DNA of 17,706 bases from Lentisphaerota bacterium (GTDB taxonomy: Bacteria > Verrucomicrobiota > Kiritimatiellia > RFP12 > UBA3636). The position numbers and the translations under genes are program-made. Positions 6,343 through 13,917 of the stretch are shown here, piece after piece (position 1 is the first letter of the stretch; each line of letters begins with the position of its first letter). The stretch lies in contig JALHHX010000031.1 in NCBI GenBank assembly GCA_022837245.1, positions 1-17,706 on the forward strand. Reading direction: 5' to 3'. Below the pieces are notes generated by a model, which saw only the letters and a list, made by a program, of their open reading frames with translations, made no database searches and was not told where the DNA came from.

Positions 6343-8481
6343 ATGAAAGGTAAAGTTAGATTCCACGGGAATCAAGGGAATAGACGGAAACGCGGACCGG
6401 AGGATACCGGGCCTAGTGCGTTGGAAGAGAAGGTGTCCGGCGTGATCTCCATCGCCAGAAGCGGCACCGGGTTTGTGACGCCGGATGGCGGTGGCGATGA
6501 TGTGATGGTTCCGGAGGAAGATGTCGGCCAGGCGTTCCACGGCGACAGGGTTTCGATACGAATGATGCCGCCACGCAGGGGCGACACGCGGCCTGCCGGC
6601 AAGGTGGTCGAGGTGCTTGAGCGCAGCGCGAAGGACGTGGTGTGCACCCTGCGTAGGACGGGCACATACTTGGCTGCAGTGCCAATTCTGCCGAATCACA
6701 AGCACACTTTCAACATTCAGGACGCGAAGGGAGCGCATGAAAACGACCGCGTGGTCGTGCGCTTTACGTCATGGAGCAACCCAATTCTGAACCCTGATGC
6801 CGAAATCGTTGCGGTTATCGGGCCGGCGGACAATCCGTCGCTCGACACCGAGGCGATTATCAAAATGCACGATTTGCCGGGCGATTTCCCGCCCGCCGTG
6901 ATCCGCGAGGCGGAGACCGTCTCATCAAGGCTTAAAACGAATGAAAAGCGCGAGGATCTGCGCGATAAGTTAATAATAACAATAGACCCCGCCACGGCGC
7001 GCGATTTCGACGACGCGCTATCGCTGGAGCTAGACGGGGAGGGCAACCGCGTTCTGGGCGTTCATATCGCCGATGTGCCCCACTTCGTGACGCCGGGCTC
7101 GGCGCTGGATAAAGAAGCCCGCAAACGTGGCACCAGCGTCTATCTCGTTGACAAGGTGATCCCGATGCTCCCGGAGCAGCTTTCCAACGGCGTGTGCAGC
7201 CTCGTGCCGGGTGAGGACAGGCTGGCGTTTTCCGTGTTCATGACGTTTAATCCGGCCTGCAAAATGGTGTCGCGCAGGTTTGCGCACTCAGTTATCCGCT
7301 CCTCGCATCGGTTCACGTATGAGCAGGCGCAGGATGTGATAGACGGCACAGAAGCGGCGGAGAAAGTTGGGACGCCGGAGGCTAGGGCCGTAATTTTGGC
7401 GTTGCATGAGCTTTCGCAGAAGTTGCGGGCAAACCGCTTCAAGCGGTTCGCGCTTGATATTACGTCGCCCGAAATGGTTGTGGAGGTTGATGCCAACGGC
7501 ATGATGACGGGCATACACCCGGCCGTGCACACGACGTCCCACGAACTCGTCGAGGAGGCGATGGTGATTGCAAACGAGGCGGTGGCGACAGAAGTCGCAA
7601 ATCATCAGGTTCCGTACATCTCTCGCTTCCATGACCAGCCGGCTGAGGAGAAGATCGCGGAACTTACATCCGCAGTCATGGGGCTAGGGCTCGATCCGGG
7701 CGATTTGATGGATACCGGCAATATCACGCGCTTGCTGAAAGCCGTGCGCAATACGCCGCTTGAGTACTACGTCTCCGTCCTGGTGCTTAAGAGCATGAAG
7801 CGGGCGGAATATAGCGTCGAGCACGCGGGGCACTTCGGATTGTCGAAAAAGTACTACAGCCACTTCACCTCGCCGATACGGCGCTATCCCGACCTCGTAA
7901 TGCACAGGGAGCTTTCTGCATTGCTCGCGGATAACAAGGCGGGAGTGCCCAGCCGAGACGAGCTTTCGGCGGTGGCGATTTCCTCGACCGAGATGGAGGA
8001 CAGGGCGGAGCAGGCGTCGCGCGATCTGATCGAAATCAAAAAATACCGCTTCCTGGAGCAGCAGCTTTCAAAGGGTGAACCGCTTGAATACGAAGCGGTG
8101 GCCGTCAAGATCCTCGAATTTGGCGTGTTCGTGGAGCTCCCGGAACTTCAAGTTGGTGGGCTGATACACATATCGCAGCTTTCGGACGAGTTTGTGCGTT
8201 ACAGCCCGCAGGACTCCAGCATGACTGCCAAGGGCTTTTCTATCAAAGTCGGAGGCAAGCTGCTTGTTCAGGTCTCGGGGGTGAACTTCGACGAGCGGAA
8301 GGTCGATTTCACGGTCGTGGGAGTTGAAGACCCGCGCGGATCCCCGCTGCCCGATGGCGCGCTGACTGGCAAAGCGCGCCGCTGCCGCGAGCGCCGGGAA
8401 AAACGCGAGACGAAAAACGCGGAAAAAAAGAACGGCAAGAATAAGGACGGCAAGAAGAAAAAAGGCAAGAAAAAAGGTTGA
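6343..8481 (+). CDS. rnr: ribonuclease R (RNB-family 3'-5' exoribonuclease)
   Basis: RNase R degrades structured RNA processively from the 3' end and acts in mRNA and rRNA quality control. The protein has about 712 residues. Cold-shock/OB-like domains fill the N-terminal 190 residues. The RNB catalytic signature DPATARDFDDA starts at D215, with metal-binding D215, D221, D223 and D224 in the family spacing. The later RNB motif HFTSPIRRYPDL is intact. An S1 RNA-binding domain spans about 580-660. A lysine-rich tail of about 45 residues closes the protein, as is common in RNase R. The frame extends to GTG 6325. I prefer ATG 6343 (MKGKVRF); TTG 6337 is 6 nt from the GAGG at 6327-6330 and is also possible. 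It is divergent from the tRNA-Leu unit. Confidence 0.95.
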   Translation: MKGKVRFHGNQGNRRKRGPEDTGPSALEEKVSGVISIARSGTGFVTPDGGGDDVMVPEEDVGQAFHGDRVSIRMMPPRRGDTRPAGKVVEVLERSAKDVVCTLRRTGTYLAAVPILPNHKHTFNIQDAKGAHENDRVVVRFTSWSNPILNPDAEIVAVIGPADNPSLDTEAIIKMHDLPGDFPPAVIREAETVSSRLKTNEKREDLRDKLIITIDPATARDFDDALSLELDGEGNRVLGVHIADVPHFVTPGSALDKEARKRGTSVYLVDKVIPMLPEQLSNGVCSLVPGEDRLAFSVFMTFNPACKMVSRRFAHSVIRSSHRFTYEQAQDVIDGTEAAEKVGTPEARAVILALHELSQKLRANRFKRFALDITSPEMVVEVDANGMMTGIHPAVHTTSHELVEEAMVIANEAVATEVANHQVPYISRFHDQPAEEKIAELTSAVMGLGLDPGDLMDTGNITRLLKAVRNTPLEYYVSVLVLKSMKRAEYSVEHAGHFGLSKKYYSHFTSPIRRYPDLVMHRELSALLADNKAGVPSRDELSAVAISSTEMEDRAEQASRDLIEIKKYRFLEQQLSKGEPLEYEAVAVKILEFGVFVELPELQVGGLIHISQLSDEFVRYSPQDSSMTAKGFSIKVGGKLLVQVSGVNFDERKVDFTVVGVEDPRGSPLPDGALTGKARRCRERREKRETKNAEKKNGKNKDGKKKKGKKKG

Positions 8482-8516
8482 GGAGCGGACGCCTCTTGGC
8501 TCTTCTCGAAATTACT

Positions 8517-9419
8517 ATGAAAAGCTTATCCTGCTTGTTTGGAAAGGGGAGGAAGAAGACAGCCGCCGTGTTCGGAGGCGGCGGAGCGCGGGGGTGGGCG
8601 CACGTCGGTGTGCTCAGGGCGTTCAAGGACCTGGGCTTCAAGCCGGATATGGTAACCGGGACGAGCATCGGCTCCATAGCCGCGGCGGTTTACGCCACGG
8701 GGACAGAGGACAAAGTCACGGAATTAGCCAAAAAAATGGATTGGAAGAATGCCTCGAGGCTGTTTCTTGAGTTGAGCCTGAAACGTGGCGGCATCATAGA
8801 GGGCAAGAAGGTTGTGGAGCTGATGAAGGACGTTTTCGGAGAGGTGAAGATAGAGGATCTCCCATTGCCATATGCAGCTGTTGCCGTGGATCTAGCGTCT
8901 GCGGAGGAAGTTGTCTTTACCTCCGGTCCGCTCGTGGATGCGATAAGGGCGTCGATCTCAATCCCCGGCATCTTCACGCCTGTGGCGTACGGGGACGGTT
9001 TTCTGGTTGACGGCGGCTTGACAAATCCTGTGCCGATAGACGCCGCCAGGGCGCTTGGCGCCGAATATATCGTGGCCGTAAACATCAACAACCAGAAAGA
9101 GTTTGTCCCGAAGGAAGGCGCAGATTCTGAACCACTTGGAGTGTTCCGGCACTTGGCCGACGGGATGGCGACGCTGGCGAAGAAGATCTCGGGGGGGCAG
9201 GATTTGGGGATGGGCATGTTGGAGGTGTACAGGCAGGCGTTCCGTGTCGCTGAAGACCATCTTTCGATTTTGTGCGTCGAGTGCGCCAAGCCAGACATTC
9301 TCATCGAGCCTGCGGTCCGCGGCGTCTCCACTATGGATTTCACCTACAACGAAGACGTTGTCCAGGCGGGCTATGACGCAGCCATGGAGAGCATGCGTGG
9401 TAATTGCGGATGGAAGTAG
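8517..9419 (+). CDS. patatin-like phospholipase (RssA/NTE-type)
   Basis: This is a serine acyl hydrolase of the patatin family, expected to cleave acyl esters of phospholipids. The glycine-rich oxyanion loop GGGGARG is at 20-26, the nucleophile S50 sits in the elbow GTSIGS, and D165 of the VDGG motif completes the Ser-Asp dyad. The protein has about 300 residues, normal for the stand-alone bacterial subfamily. The start is uncertain. ATG 8517 (MKSLSCLF) has no good ribosome binding site, whereas TTG 8496 lies 10 nt after GAGGAG (8480-8485). It follows rnr by 35 nt or less and is probably co-transcribed. No clear signal peptide is present, so it is likely cytoplasmic or peripheral. The physiological substrate is unknown. 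Confidence 0.9.
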   Translation: MKSLSCLFGKGRKKTAAVFGGGGARGWAHVGVLRAFKDLGFKPDMVTGTSIGSIAAAVYATGTEDKVTELAKKMDWKNASRLFLELSLKRGGIIEGKKVVELMKDVFGEVKIEDLPLPYAAVAVDLASAEEVVFTSGPLVDAIRASISIPGIFTPVAYGDGFLVDGGLTNPVPIDAARALGAEYIVAVNINNQKEFVPKEGADSEPLGVFRHLADGMATLAKKISGGQDLGMGMLEVYRQAFRVAEDHLSILCVECAKPDILIEPAVRGVSTMDFTYNEDVVQAGYDAAMESMRGNCGWK

Positions 9420-9489
9420 CGACATCCAGGGAAGCAGCGTCTGTGGAGATCGGCGGGCTGCCACGCATGGATTTTTCAAAGGGAAACAA

Positions 9490-10236
9490 ATGGAAAAAAT
9501 TAAATGTGGCCGCGAAATCCCAGTGCGCCGCGATGTCTATGTTTTTGTCGCCGGCGGCGGCCCGGCGGGAGTAGCCGCGGCCGTCACGGCGGCCTGGGCG
9601 GGTGCGGAGACTTTTATTATCGATGGCGGAAGCTCCTTCGGAGGCATGGGTGCGCTCGGCCTCGTACCTGCATTCATGCCGCTTGGAGATGGGGAAAGAC
9701 TTCTGACGGGAAAGATCGGAGAGGAAGTGGTAAGGCGCATGCTCTCCCCAGACGGGACATACATGGAGGATATGCCGCTGGATACGAGGTGCGAGTATTC
9801 AATCAACGCGGAAAAGCTGAAAAAGAGTCTATGACGAAATGGTGGTCGGATCCGGGGCCGCATTTTCATTCAACACGCATTTGGTTGATGTCGTCTCAAG
9901 CCACGGAAGCGTTGAAGCCGCTATTCTATGGGCTAAGGGAGGTTTATACGCGGTTCGCTCCAAAGTTTATATCGACGCCACCGGAGATGGCGACCTGTGC
10001 GCGCTTGCGGGAGCGGAGTACGGGAAGGGCGAATCCCGTATCGCGCGCTGATCCCCCGTAAGCTGGAGAATGTGTTGGTGGCTGGGCGCCGCGTCAGTTG
10101 CGACCGGCCGGTGCAGGCGTCCATCCGCGTCACGCCGTGCTGCTTCACGAAGGGCCAAGCCGCTGGCGCGGCGGCGGCGATCGCAGCTCGGGATGATGTT
10201 CCCGTGCGTGGAGTGGATGTCAGCCGTTTCGTCTGA
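9490..10236 (+). pseudogene. FAD-dependent oxidoreductase, degraded
   Basis: This is the remnant of a flavoprotein of the FAD_oxidored type (usually about 430 residues or more). It starts at ATG 9490, and the FAD-binding loop reads VAGGGPAGVAAA. A frameshift at about 9826-9834 ends frame one; homology resumes one frame over as VYDEMVVGSGAAFSFNT and reaches the conserved IDATGDGDLCALAGAEYGKG. At about 10030 the frame shifts back and jumps to the C-terminal IPYRALIPRKLENVLVAGRR...CCFTKGQAAGAAAA block. A segment of more than 100 residues is missing between these. The 3' end runs straight into the 25-bp repeat array, whose first unit supplies the TGA stop. Three independent lesions make a functional product very unlikely. 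Confidence 0.85.
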
Positions 10237-10304
10237 TGGTGCCAGACTCCTCGGCGTCTGATGGTGCCAGACTCCTCGGCGTCTGATGGTGCCAGACTCC
10301 TCGG
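10230..10304. repeat. three perfect 25-bp tandem repeats with internal hairpin
   Basis: Three identical head-to-tail copies lie at 10230-10254, 10255-10279 and 10280-10304. Each contains GTCTGATGGTGCCAGAC, a 5-bp stem (GTCTG/CAGAC) around a 7-nt loop. There are no spacers, so this is not a CRISPR array. The first copy provides the stop codon of the flavoprotein pseudogene. Hairpin-bearing tandem copies resemble REP/BIME-type elements or a minisatellite, but family membership cannot be checked here. Confidence 0.9.
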
Positions 10305-10369
10305 GATACGCCAAATAAAAAGACCGCCGTAGGTTTTTGATTGTTCTTTAGATTCGTCACCCGGCATGA

Positions 10370-10425
10370 GAATTTTTGAGATGAATTTTTGAATGAATTT
10401 TTGAGAATTGGGTTGAGAATTTTTG
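10370..10425. promoter_or_regulatory. spaced T5 tracts upstream of a strong promoter
   Basis: GAATTTTTG occurs at 10370, 10383, 10395 and 10417, so the T5 tracts are spaced 13, 12 and 22 bp apart, close to one or two helical turns. Tracts spaced this way can bend DNA, and their place just upstream of the -35 box suggests an activating curved element or UP-like sequence. This is inference. Confidence 0.4.
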
Positions 10426-10428
10426 CGG

Positions 10429-10458
10429 TTGACGAAAACAGGGTTGGCGTTATATAAT
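10429..10458 (+). promoter_or_regulatory. strong sigma70-type promoter for the secreted protein gene
   Basis: TTGACG (-35, 10429-10434) and a consensus TATAAT (-10, 10453-10458) are separated by 18 nt. The expected transcription start is near 10465, leaving about 230 nt of leader before ATG 10694. Confidence 0.7.
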
Positions 10459-10677
10459 CCAAGGACTTTCAGTGGAAATCGTTCTTGTCCAGCGGACGGT
10501 CATAAAAGCGGCAGTGTTTTCTTACGTTTTACTAACTTGTTCAAGACTTTGTTCTTGCAGAGATATGGTTTAATGACAAACAGACATAAGTATTTTGGCT
10601 AGAATCAAACATAAAACTGGTAAAACGAAAAAAATGAAAAACACACATAGAACCAGCGGATTCTCGACTGCAACCAC

Positions 10678-10684
10678 AAGGTGG
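10678..10684 (+). promoter_or_regulatory. ribosome binding site fixing the start at 10694
   Basis: AAGGTGG lies 9 nt before ATG 10694. The earlier in-frame ATG at 10634 lacks such a site, and starting there would put 20 extra residues before the signal peptide. Confidence 0.65.
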
Positions 10685-10693
10685 CTCTTTATT

Positions 10694-13204
10694 ATGAAAT
10701 CTGTCTGGATGTGCGCTTCCGCCGCACTCGCCGTCCTTTTAGTGTTAGGTGCCCAGCAGGCGCTGGCGCTGACGGCCGGCGAGATCGCGATCATCGGCGC
10801 AAATTCGGACAATCCGGACAAGGTCACCTGGGTGGCACTGGTGGACATCCCGGCCAACACCACGATCACGTTCACGGATAACGGCTGGCTAGCCGCAGGC
10901 GGATGGAGCACAGGAGAGGGCTCCGTCGAGTGGTCCCACAATGCGCCGGTTGCAGCCGGAACCGTGGTCTATATGGATTCGCTGGAAACTACCACCAATA
11001 CCACCTCCATCGGAACGTTGGCCAGAAACGGCTCTTTCAATCTGGCCACGACGGGGGACCAGGTGCTGGCCTTCGAAGGGGCGTGGGCCGCAGCGCCCGC
11101 AGCTGGAAGCGACCCGAGGTGGCTTTACGCCTTTTCGCTGACGGACTTCTCAGATGCCACGAGCACCGTCACCAGCGCGTTGCCGGCGGCGCTTGCAGGC
11201 GCCAGCTTGGCGACGGGCGACACTGATAACGCTTGGTTCACCACCTCCGCGGTCTCGGGGACGAAAGCCGAACTTTTGGCGCTGTTCACAGACGTGGCGA
11301 ATTTCACAAAGAACAACACCCCGAGCCCGCATCCGGCCTACACGATCCTCGTCCAAACCGAGGGCGAGGCTCCGGTGGAACTGCCGATATTCACGTTGAC
11401 GCCCTCGCCTTTGGCTGACGTCACGGAGCTGGAGACGATGTCGTTCACGATCGGGGCGACAATGACGAATGTGGCGGTGGAGGTGGCCTGCCTCACGACG
11501 CTCCCTTCCGGCGCCTCTTACACTTACGACGGCGCGGCGGGCTTCGGCACTTTCACCTGGACGACCGAGCGCGGTGACGCCGGGGTTTACAGCATTGAGT
11601 TCCGCGCCTTGGCTTCCGACGGATCGCCGCAGACCATCACCGTTTTCTTCAAGGTCAAAGAAGCCCTCCCCGAGGGGTCGGTCGCGCTCTTCGAGGATGA
11701 TTTCGCCTACGCCGCGGGCGGCAGCGTGGGTTCGCCGAGCAGCACCGCATGGACCGAGGCCAAAACGCCGGCACAGTACACCGCCTCCACGCGCATCTAC
11801 GACGCGGGCGGGGCGGTCAAGTTCGGAACTGCTTCCCTGGGCGGATCGCTCGCAACGACGAATATGAACATCAGGGCGGGCATCGTGACGGTGCAGGTGG
11901 ATGCGACCGGCTTCGACGCCGATGAAAAGGAGTTCATCATCACCCTGGGCGGCCAGTCGTTCACGATGACATGCGCTTCCGTTAAGGAAAGCGGCGTGTT
12001 TGACACAGTCCGCCAGGACATCACCATCGCGGCGACCGGATTCTATCCGGTCACGTTCTCCACGCTTGATGGCAAACGCATAATTCTCGACAATATCGTC
12101 GTTTCGCAGGTTGCGTCGGAGATCGGGGGGGAGCCCGAGTTCTCGTTCACCCCGGCGGTGCCCGCGTCAGTGATGGAGCTCGATGCCATATCGTTCAATG
12201 TTTCCGCTTCGGTTAACGGCAACCCCACGAACGTGGTTCTTACTTCCGCGATGCCGTCTGGAGCATCCTACAGCTACAGCGCCGCGGAGAACGCCGGCAC
12301 CTTTAACTGGACGCCGGAACTCGGTCAGGCGGGCGACTACAGCTTTACGTTCGGCGCTTACGGAGAAGATGGGGAACTCTTCTCCACGTTGATCCCGATA
12401 AAGGTCATAGTATTGCCTCTGAGCGCGCCCGCGGGGCTCATAACGACAAACGTCACGTACAACTCCTTCGATGCCGAGTGGGAGGGCGTGCCCGGCGCAC
12501 ACGGTTATCTTGTGAATATCTGGAGCGGAAGCAGCAGCACGAACTCGCCGGGAGTTGACCTTGAGGAGTTCATCGACAGCGTGTCTGGCAAGGTGCCGGC
12601 CGCTCCGTACGGCTGGTCATTCACCAAGCTTGGATCATCATACACGGACGCCTCTCTCAAGTTCGATGATCCCGGCTCTGTGATAGTCTCCAAGACGTAT
12701 CCCAAGGCCGTGACCCAGCTCTCGTTCTACCTCAAAGGCAACAGCACTGCGACGACCAATCACAGCATATTCCGCGTATACGCCAGCATTGGCGGAACCG
12801 AAGCCGCAGACTGGACCGAGGTGGCGAGCTACGACTCCTACACTGGGGGAGCCGAGGCAGGCCCGGCCAACATCGTGACGAGCGGGGAGTATCTCGACAA
12901 AGTCGTGTATCTTGAAGAGACCGCCGGCTACCGCAAGTTTAAGTTCACATACGAGAGGACGCAGGGCAACGTGGCGTTCGACACCGTTGCGGCAGTCTAC
13001 GAAGGTTCTGGGACGAAGTTCCTAGGCGACTGGCGTGACAAGCCCGTGAGCGCGGGAATGACGGAGTTGTCAGTTGCAAACGCCCGTCCCGAAGAGTTCT
13101 ACAATGTTATGGTAGGCGCTGTAAACGACGTGGAGAGGCTCGATGCCCGCACGTGCGTCGTCTTGGGTGTGGCGCCCAAGGAGACAATCCTGACAATCAG
13201 GTAA
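10694..13204 (+). CDS. secreted multidomain protein with Ig-like and Fn3-like domains
   Basis: This is an 836-residue exported protein. A signal peptide (residues 1-25, hydrophobic core AALAVLLVLG, likely cleavage after ALA) is followed by a domain (about 26-225) resembling the lamin-tail-like module of bacterial secreted proteins (GEIAIIGANSDNPD...FTDNGW). Two putative Ig-like domains at about 231-322 and 480-572 share TLPSGASYTY/AMPSGASYSY and GTFTWT/GTFNWT. A beta-rich domain (327-475) lies between them. After residue 579 an Fn3-like fold begins, seems interrupted by a beta-sandwich of about 150 residues, and resumes near the end. The last residues, VVLGVAPKETILTIR, resemble the tail of the convergent surface protein. 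No catalytic motif, LPXTG, PEP-CTERM or C-terminal membrane helix is visible. A role in adhesion or glycan binding is plausible but unproven. Confidence 0.85.
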   Translation: MKSVWMCASAALAVLLVLGAQQALALTAGEIAIIGANSDNPDKVTWVALVDIPANTTITFTDNGWLAAGGWSTGEGSVEWSHNAPVAAGTVVYMDSLETTTNTTSIGTLARNGSFNLATTGDQVLAFEGAWAAAPAAGSDPRWLYAFSLTDFSDATSTVTSALPAALAGASLATGDTDNAWFTTSAVSGTKAELLALFTDVANFTKNNTPSPHPAYTILVQTEGEAPVELPIFTLTPSPLADVTELETMSFTIGATMTNVAVEVACLTTLPSGASYTYDGAAGFGTFTWTTERGDAGVYSIEFRALASDGSPQTITVFFKVKEALPEGSVALFEDDFAYAAGGSVGSPSSTAWTEAKTPAQYTASTRIYDAGGAVKFGTASLGGSLATTNMNIRAGIVTVQVDATGFDADEKEFIITLGGQSFTMTCASVKESGVFDTVRQDITIAATGFYPVTFSTLDGKRIILDNIVVSQVASEIGGEPEFSFTPAVPASVMELDAISFNVSASVNGNPTNVVLTSAMPSGASYSYSAAENAGTFNWTPELGQAGDYSFTFGAYGEDGELFSTLIPIKVIVLPLSAPAGLITTNVTYNSFDAEWEGVPGAHGYLVNIWSGSSSTNSPGVDLEEFIDSVSGKVPAAPYGWSFTKLGSSYTDASLKFDDPGSVIVSKTYPKAVTQLSFYLKGNSTATTNHSIFRVYASIGGTEAADWTEVASYDSYTGGAEAGPANIVTSGEYLDKVVYLEETAGYRKFKFTYERTQGNVAFDTVAAVYEGSGTKFLGDWRDKPVSAGMTELSVANARPEEFYNVMVGAVNDVERLDARTCVVLGVAPKETILTIR

Positions 13205-13219
13205 AGCAGTCGCGTCAGT

Positions 13220-13261
13220 AAAATCGGGGTCGGTGCCACATTCGGTGCCGGCCCCGATTTT
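13220..13261. terminator. strong intrinsic terminator, probably bidirectional
   Basis: An 18-bp stem (13220-13237 with 13244-13261) closes a 6-nt loop, with three G-U wobbles and no mismatches. It starts with AAAATCGGGG and ends with CCCCGATTTT, so either strand gives a GC-rich hairpin ending in a T-tract. It begins 15 nt after the stop of the secreted protein gene. Confidence 0.85.
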
Positions 13262-13285
13262 CGTATTTGCCAGGAGATTTTGCTT

Positions 13286-13301
13286 CACTAGCATCCCATA
13301 G
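13286..13301 (+). repeat. left copy of the 16-bp inverted repeat
   Basis: CACTAGCATCCCATAG on the plus strand, 81 nt after the stop of the plus-strand secreted protein gene. Identity with the right copy ends after this core, apart from isolated matches. Confidence 0.8.
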
Positions 13302-13888
13302 GCTTTATTTTAATTCAACCACCCGGCTGGAACCCACGGCATGCTGACACCCTGTGATTCTATCGGATGCGCCGGCGTGTTTCAACACCGGGGAAAATAA
13401 AGTTGGCCCCGGAGCCTGGTTGCCTGCAGCCTACAGGCATCATGAAAAATAAATGCCGCAAGACGCGGCGGAGCCGCGCAACTCCGAGACCAACTAAGAG
13501 TGCCTGCTCCGTTTTGCGTCAGCTTTTCCAGTGGATTCCGCCGCTTCCAGAAGCACATCTCGAAATGGGACCTGAGCTTTTCCCGGCTGGCGGGAACCAT
13601 CAGATCGGCCATCTGGATGAAAATAGACCTCGCGGAGACACTGCGGATCCATGGGACGGCCAATAATAGCCCGAAACGCCCCTTGGCCGTGGAGAAACAG
13701 CTCTATTTCAGGGGTTTTGAACCGTATTCAAGCATACCTGTGGGACAGCGCATGTTCCAAATCACGCGACACAGCCGCATCCTGGACAATTCCGCCGACA
13801 CACGCACTTTTAAAAACGGCATCGGACACCCGCCAAAACCCCAATAATCACAAGTGAGAAAGGGGGCGGCATGCCTGTTTCCAGACCA

Positions 13889-13904
13889 CTATGGGATGCT
13901 AGTG
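13889..13904 (-). repeat. right copy of the 16-bp inverted repeat
   Basis: CACTAGCATCCCATAG read on the minus strand, only 13 nt after the stop of the minus-strand surface protein gene. Confidence 0.8.
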
Positions 13905-13917
13905 GATTGAGTTCAGG

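Larger units (their letters stand above)
10237..10693 (+). other. regulatory intergenic region
   Basis: This stretch of more than 450 bp holds most of the 25-bp repeats, then an AT-rich block with four GAATTTTTG copies, a strong promoter (10429-10458) and a leader of about 230 nt. A 9-codon frame at 10573-10602 has no ribosome binding site and is probably not translated. The reading frame of the next gene is open back to 10595, but initiation at 10694 is better supported. Confidence 0.6.
13286..13904. mobile_element. possible MITE or decayed insertion sequence with 16-bp terminal inverted repeats
   Basis: CACTAGCATCCCATAG at 13286-13301 is repeated exactly in inverse orientation at 13889-13904. 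Perfect 16-bp ends around 619 bp of apparently non-coding DNA are typical of a MITE or a degenerate IS. Against this, I see no target-site duplication and no recognisable transposase. The repeats also lie downstream of each convergent surface-protein gene in the same gene-relative orientation, so a shared 3' module is an alternative. Confidence 0.4.
13205..13917. other. non-coding gap between two convergent surface-protein genes
   Basis: About 710 bp without a convincing gene. It contains the terminator at 13220-13261 and a 619-bp segment bounded by 16-bp inverted repeats (13286-13904). Open frames on both strands inside the segment overlap each other, lack good ribosome binding sites and match no family I recognise. 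A 6-bp GC hairpin (CGCGGC/GCCGCG, 13464-13478) lacks a T-run. Confidence 0.6.

Noticed and set aside
8690..9343. 217-codon open frame on the minus strand
   Set aside because: It lies entirely antisense to the well-supported phospholipase gene and resembles no family; it is a by-product of GC-rich codon use.
9103..9834. Open frame running through the end of the phospholipase gene into the flavoprotein
   Set aside because: Only 9490-9834 has homology to a flavoprotein. The earlier part is an out-of-frame shadow of the phospholipase gene.
10230..10304. CRISPR-like repeats
   Set aside because: The units are directly adjacent with no spacers, and no cas genes are present.
10573..10602. Nine-codon leader peptide in the long 5' leader
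   Set aside because: It has no ribosome binding site and no runs of regulatory codons.
13140..13204. PEP-CTERM or LPXTG anchoring signal on the secreted protein
   Set aside because: Neither the motif nor a C-terminal hydrophobic helix with a basic tail is present.
13367..13847. Open frames on both strands inside the inverted-repeat segment, including a phrase (VLRQLFQWIP) faintly like an IS4-type transposase N-terminus
   Set aside because: The frames overlap, lack ribosome binding sites, and the resemblance is too short and would need a frameshift. I do not claim a transposase.
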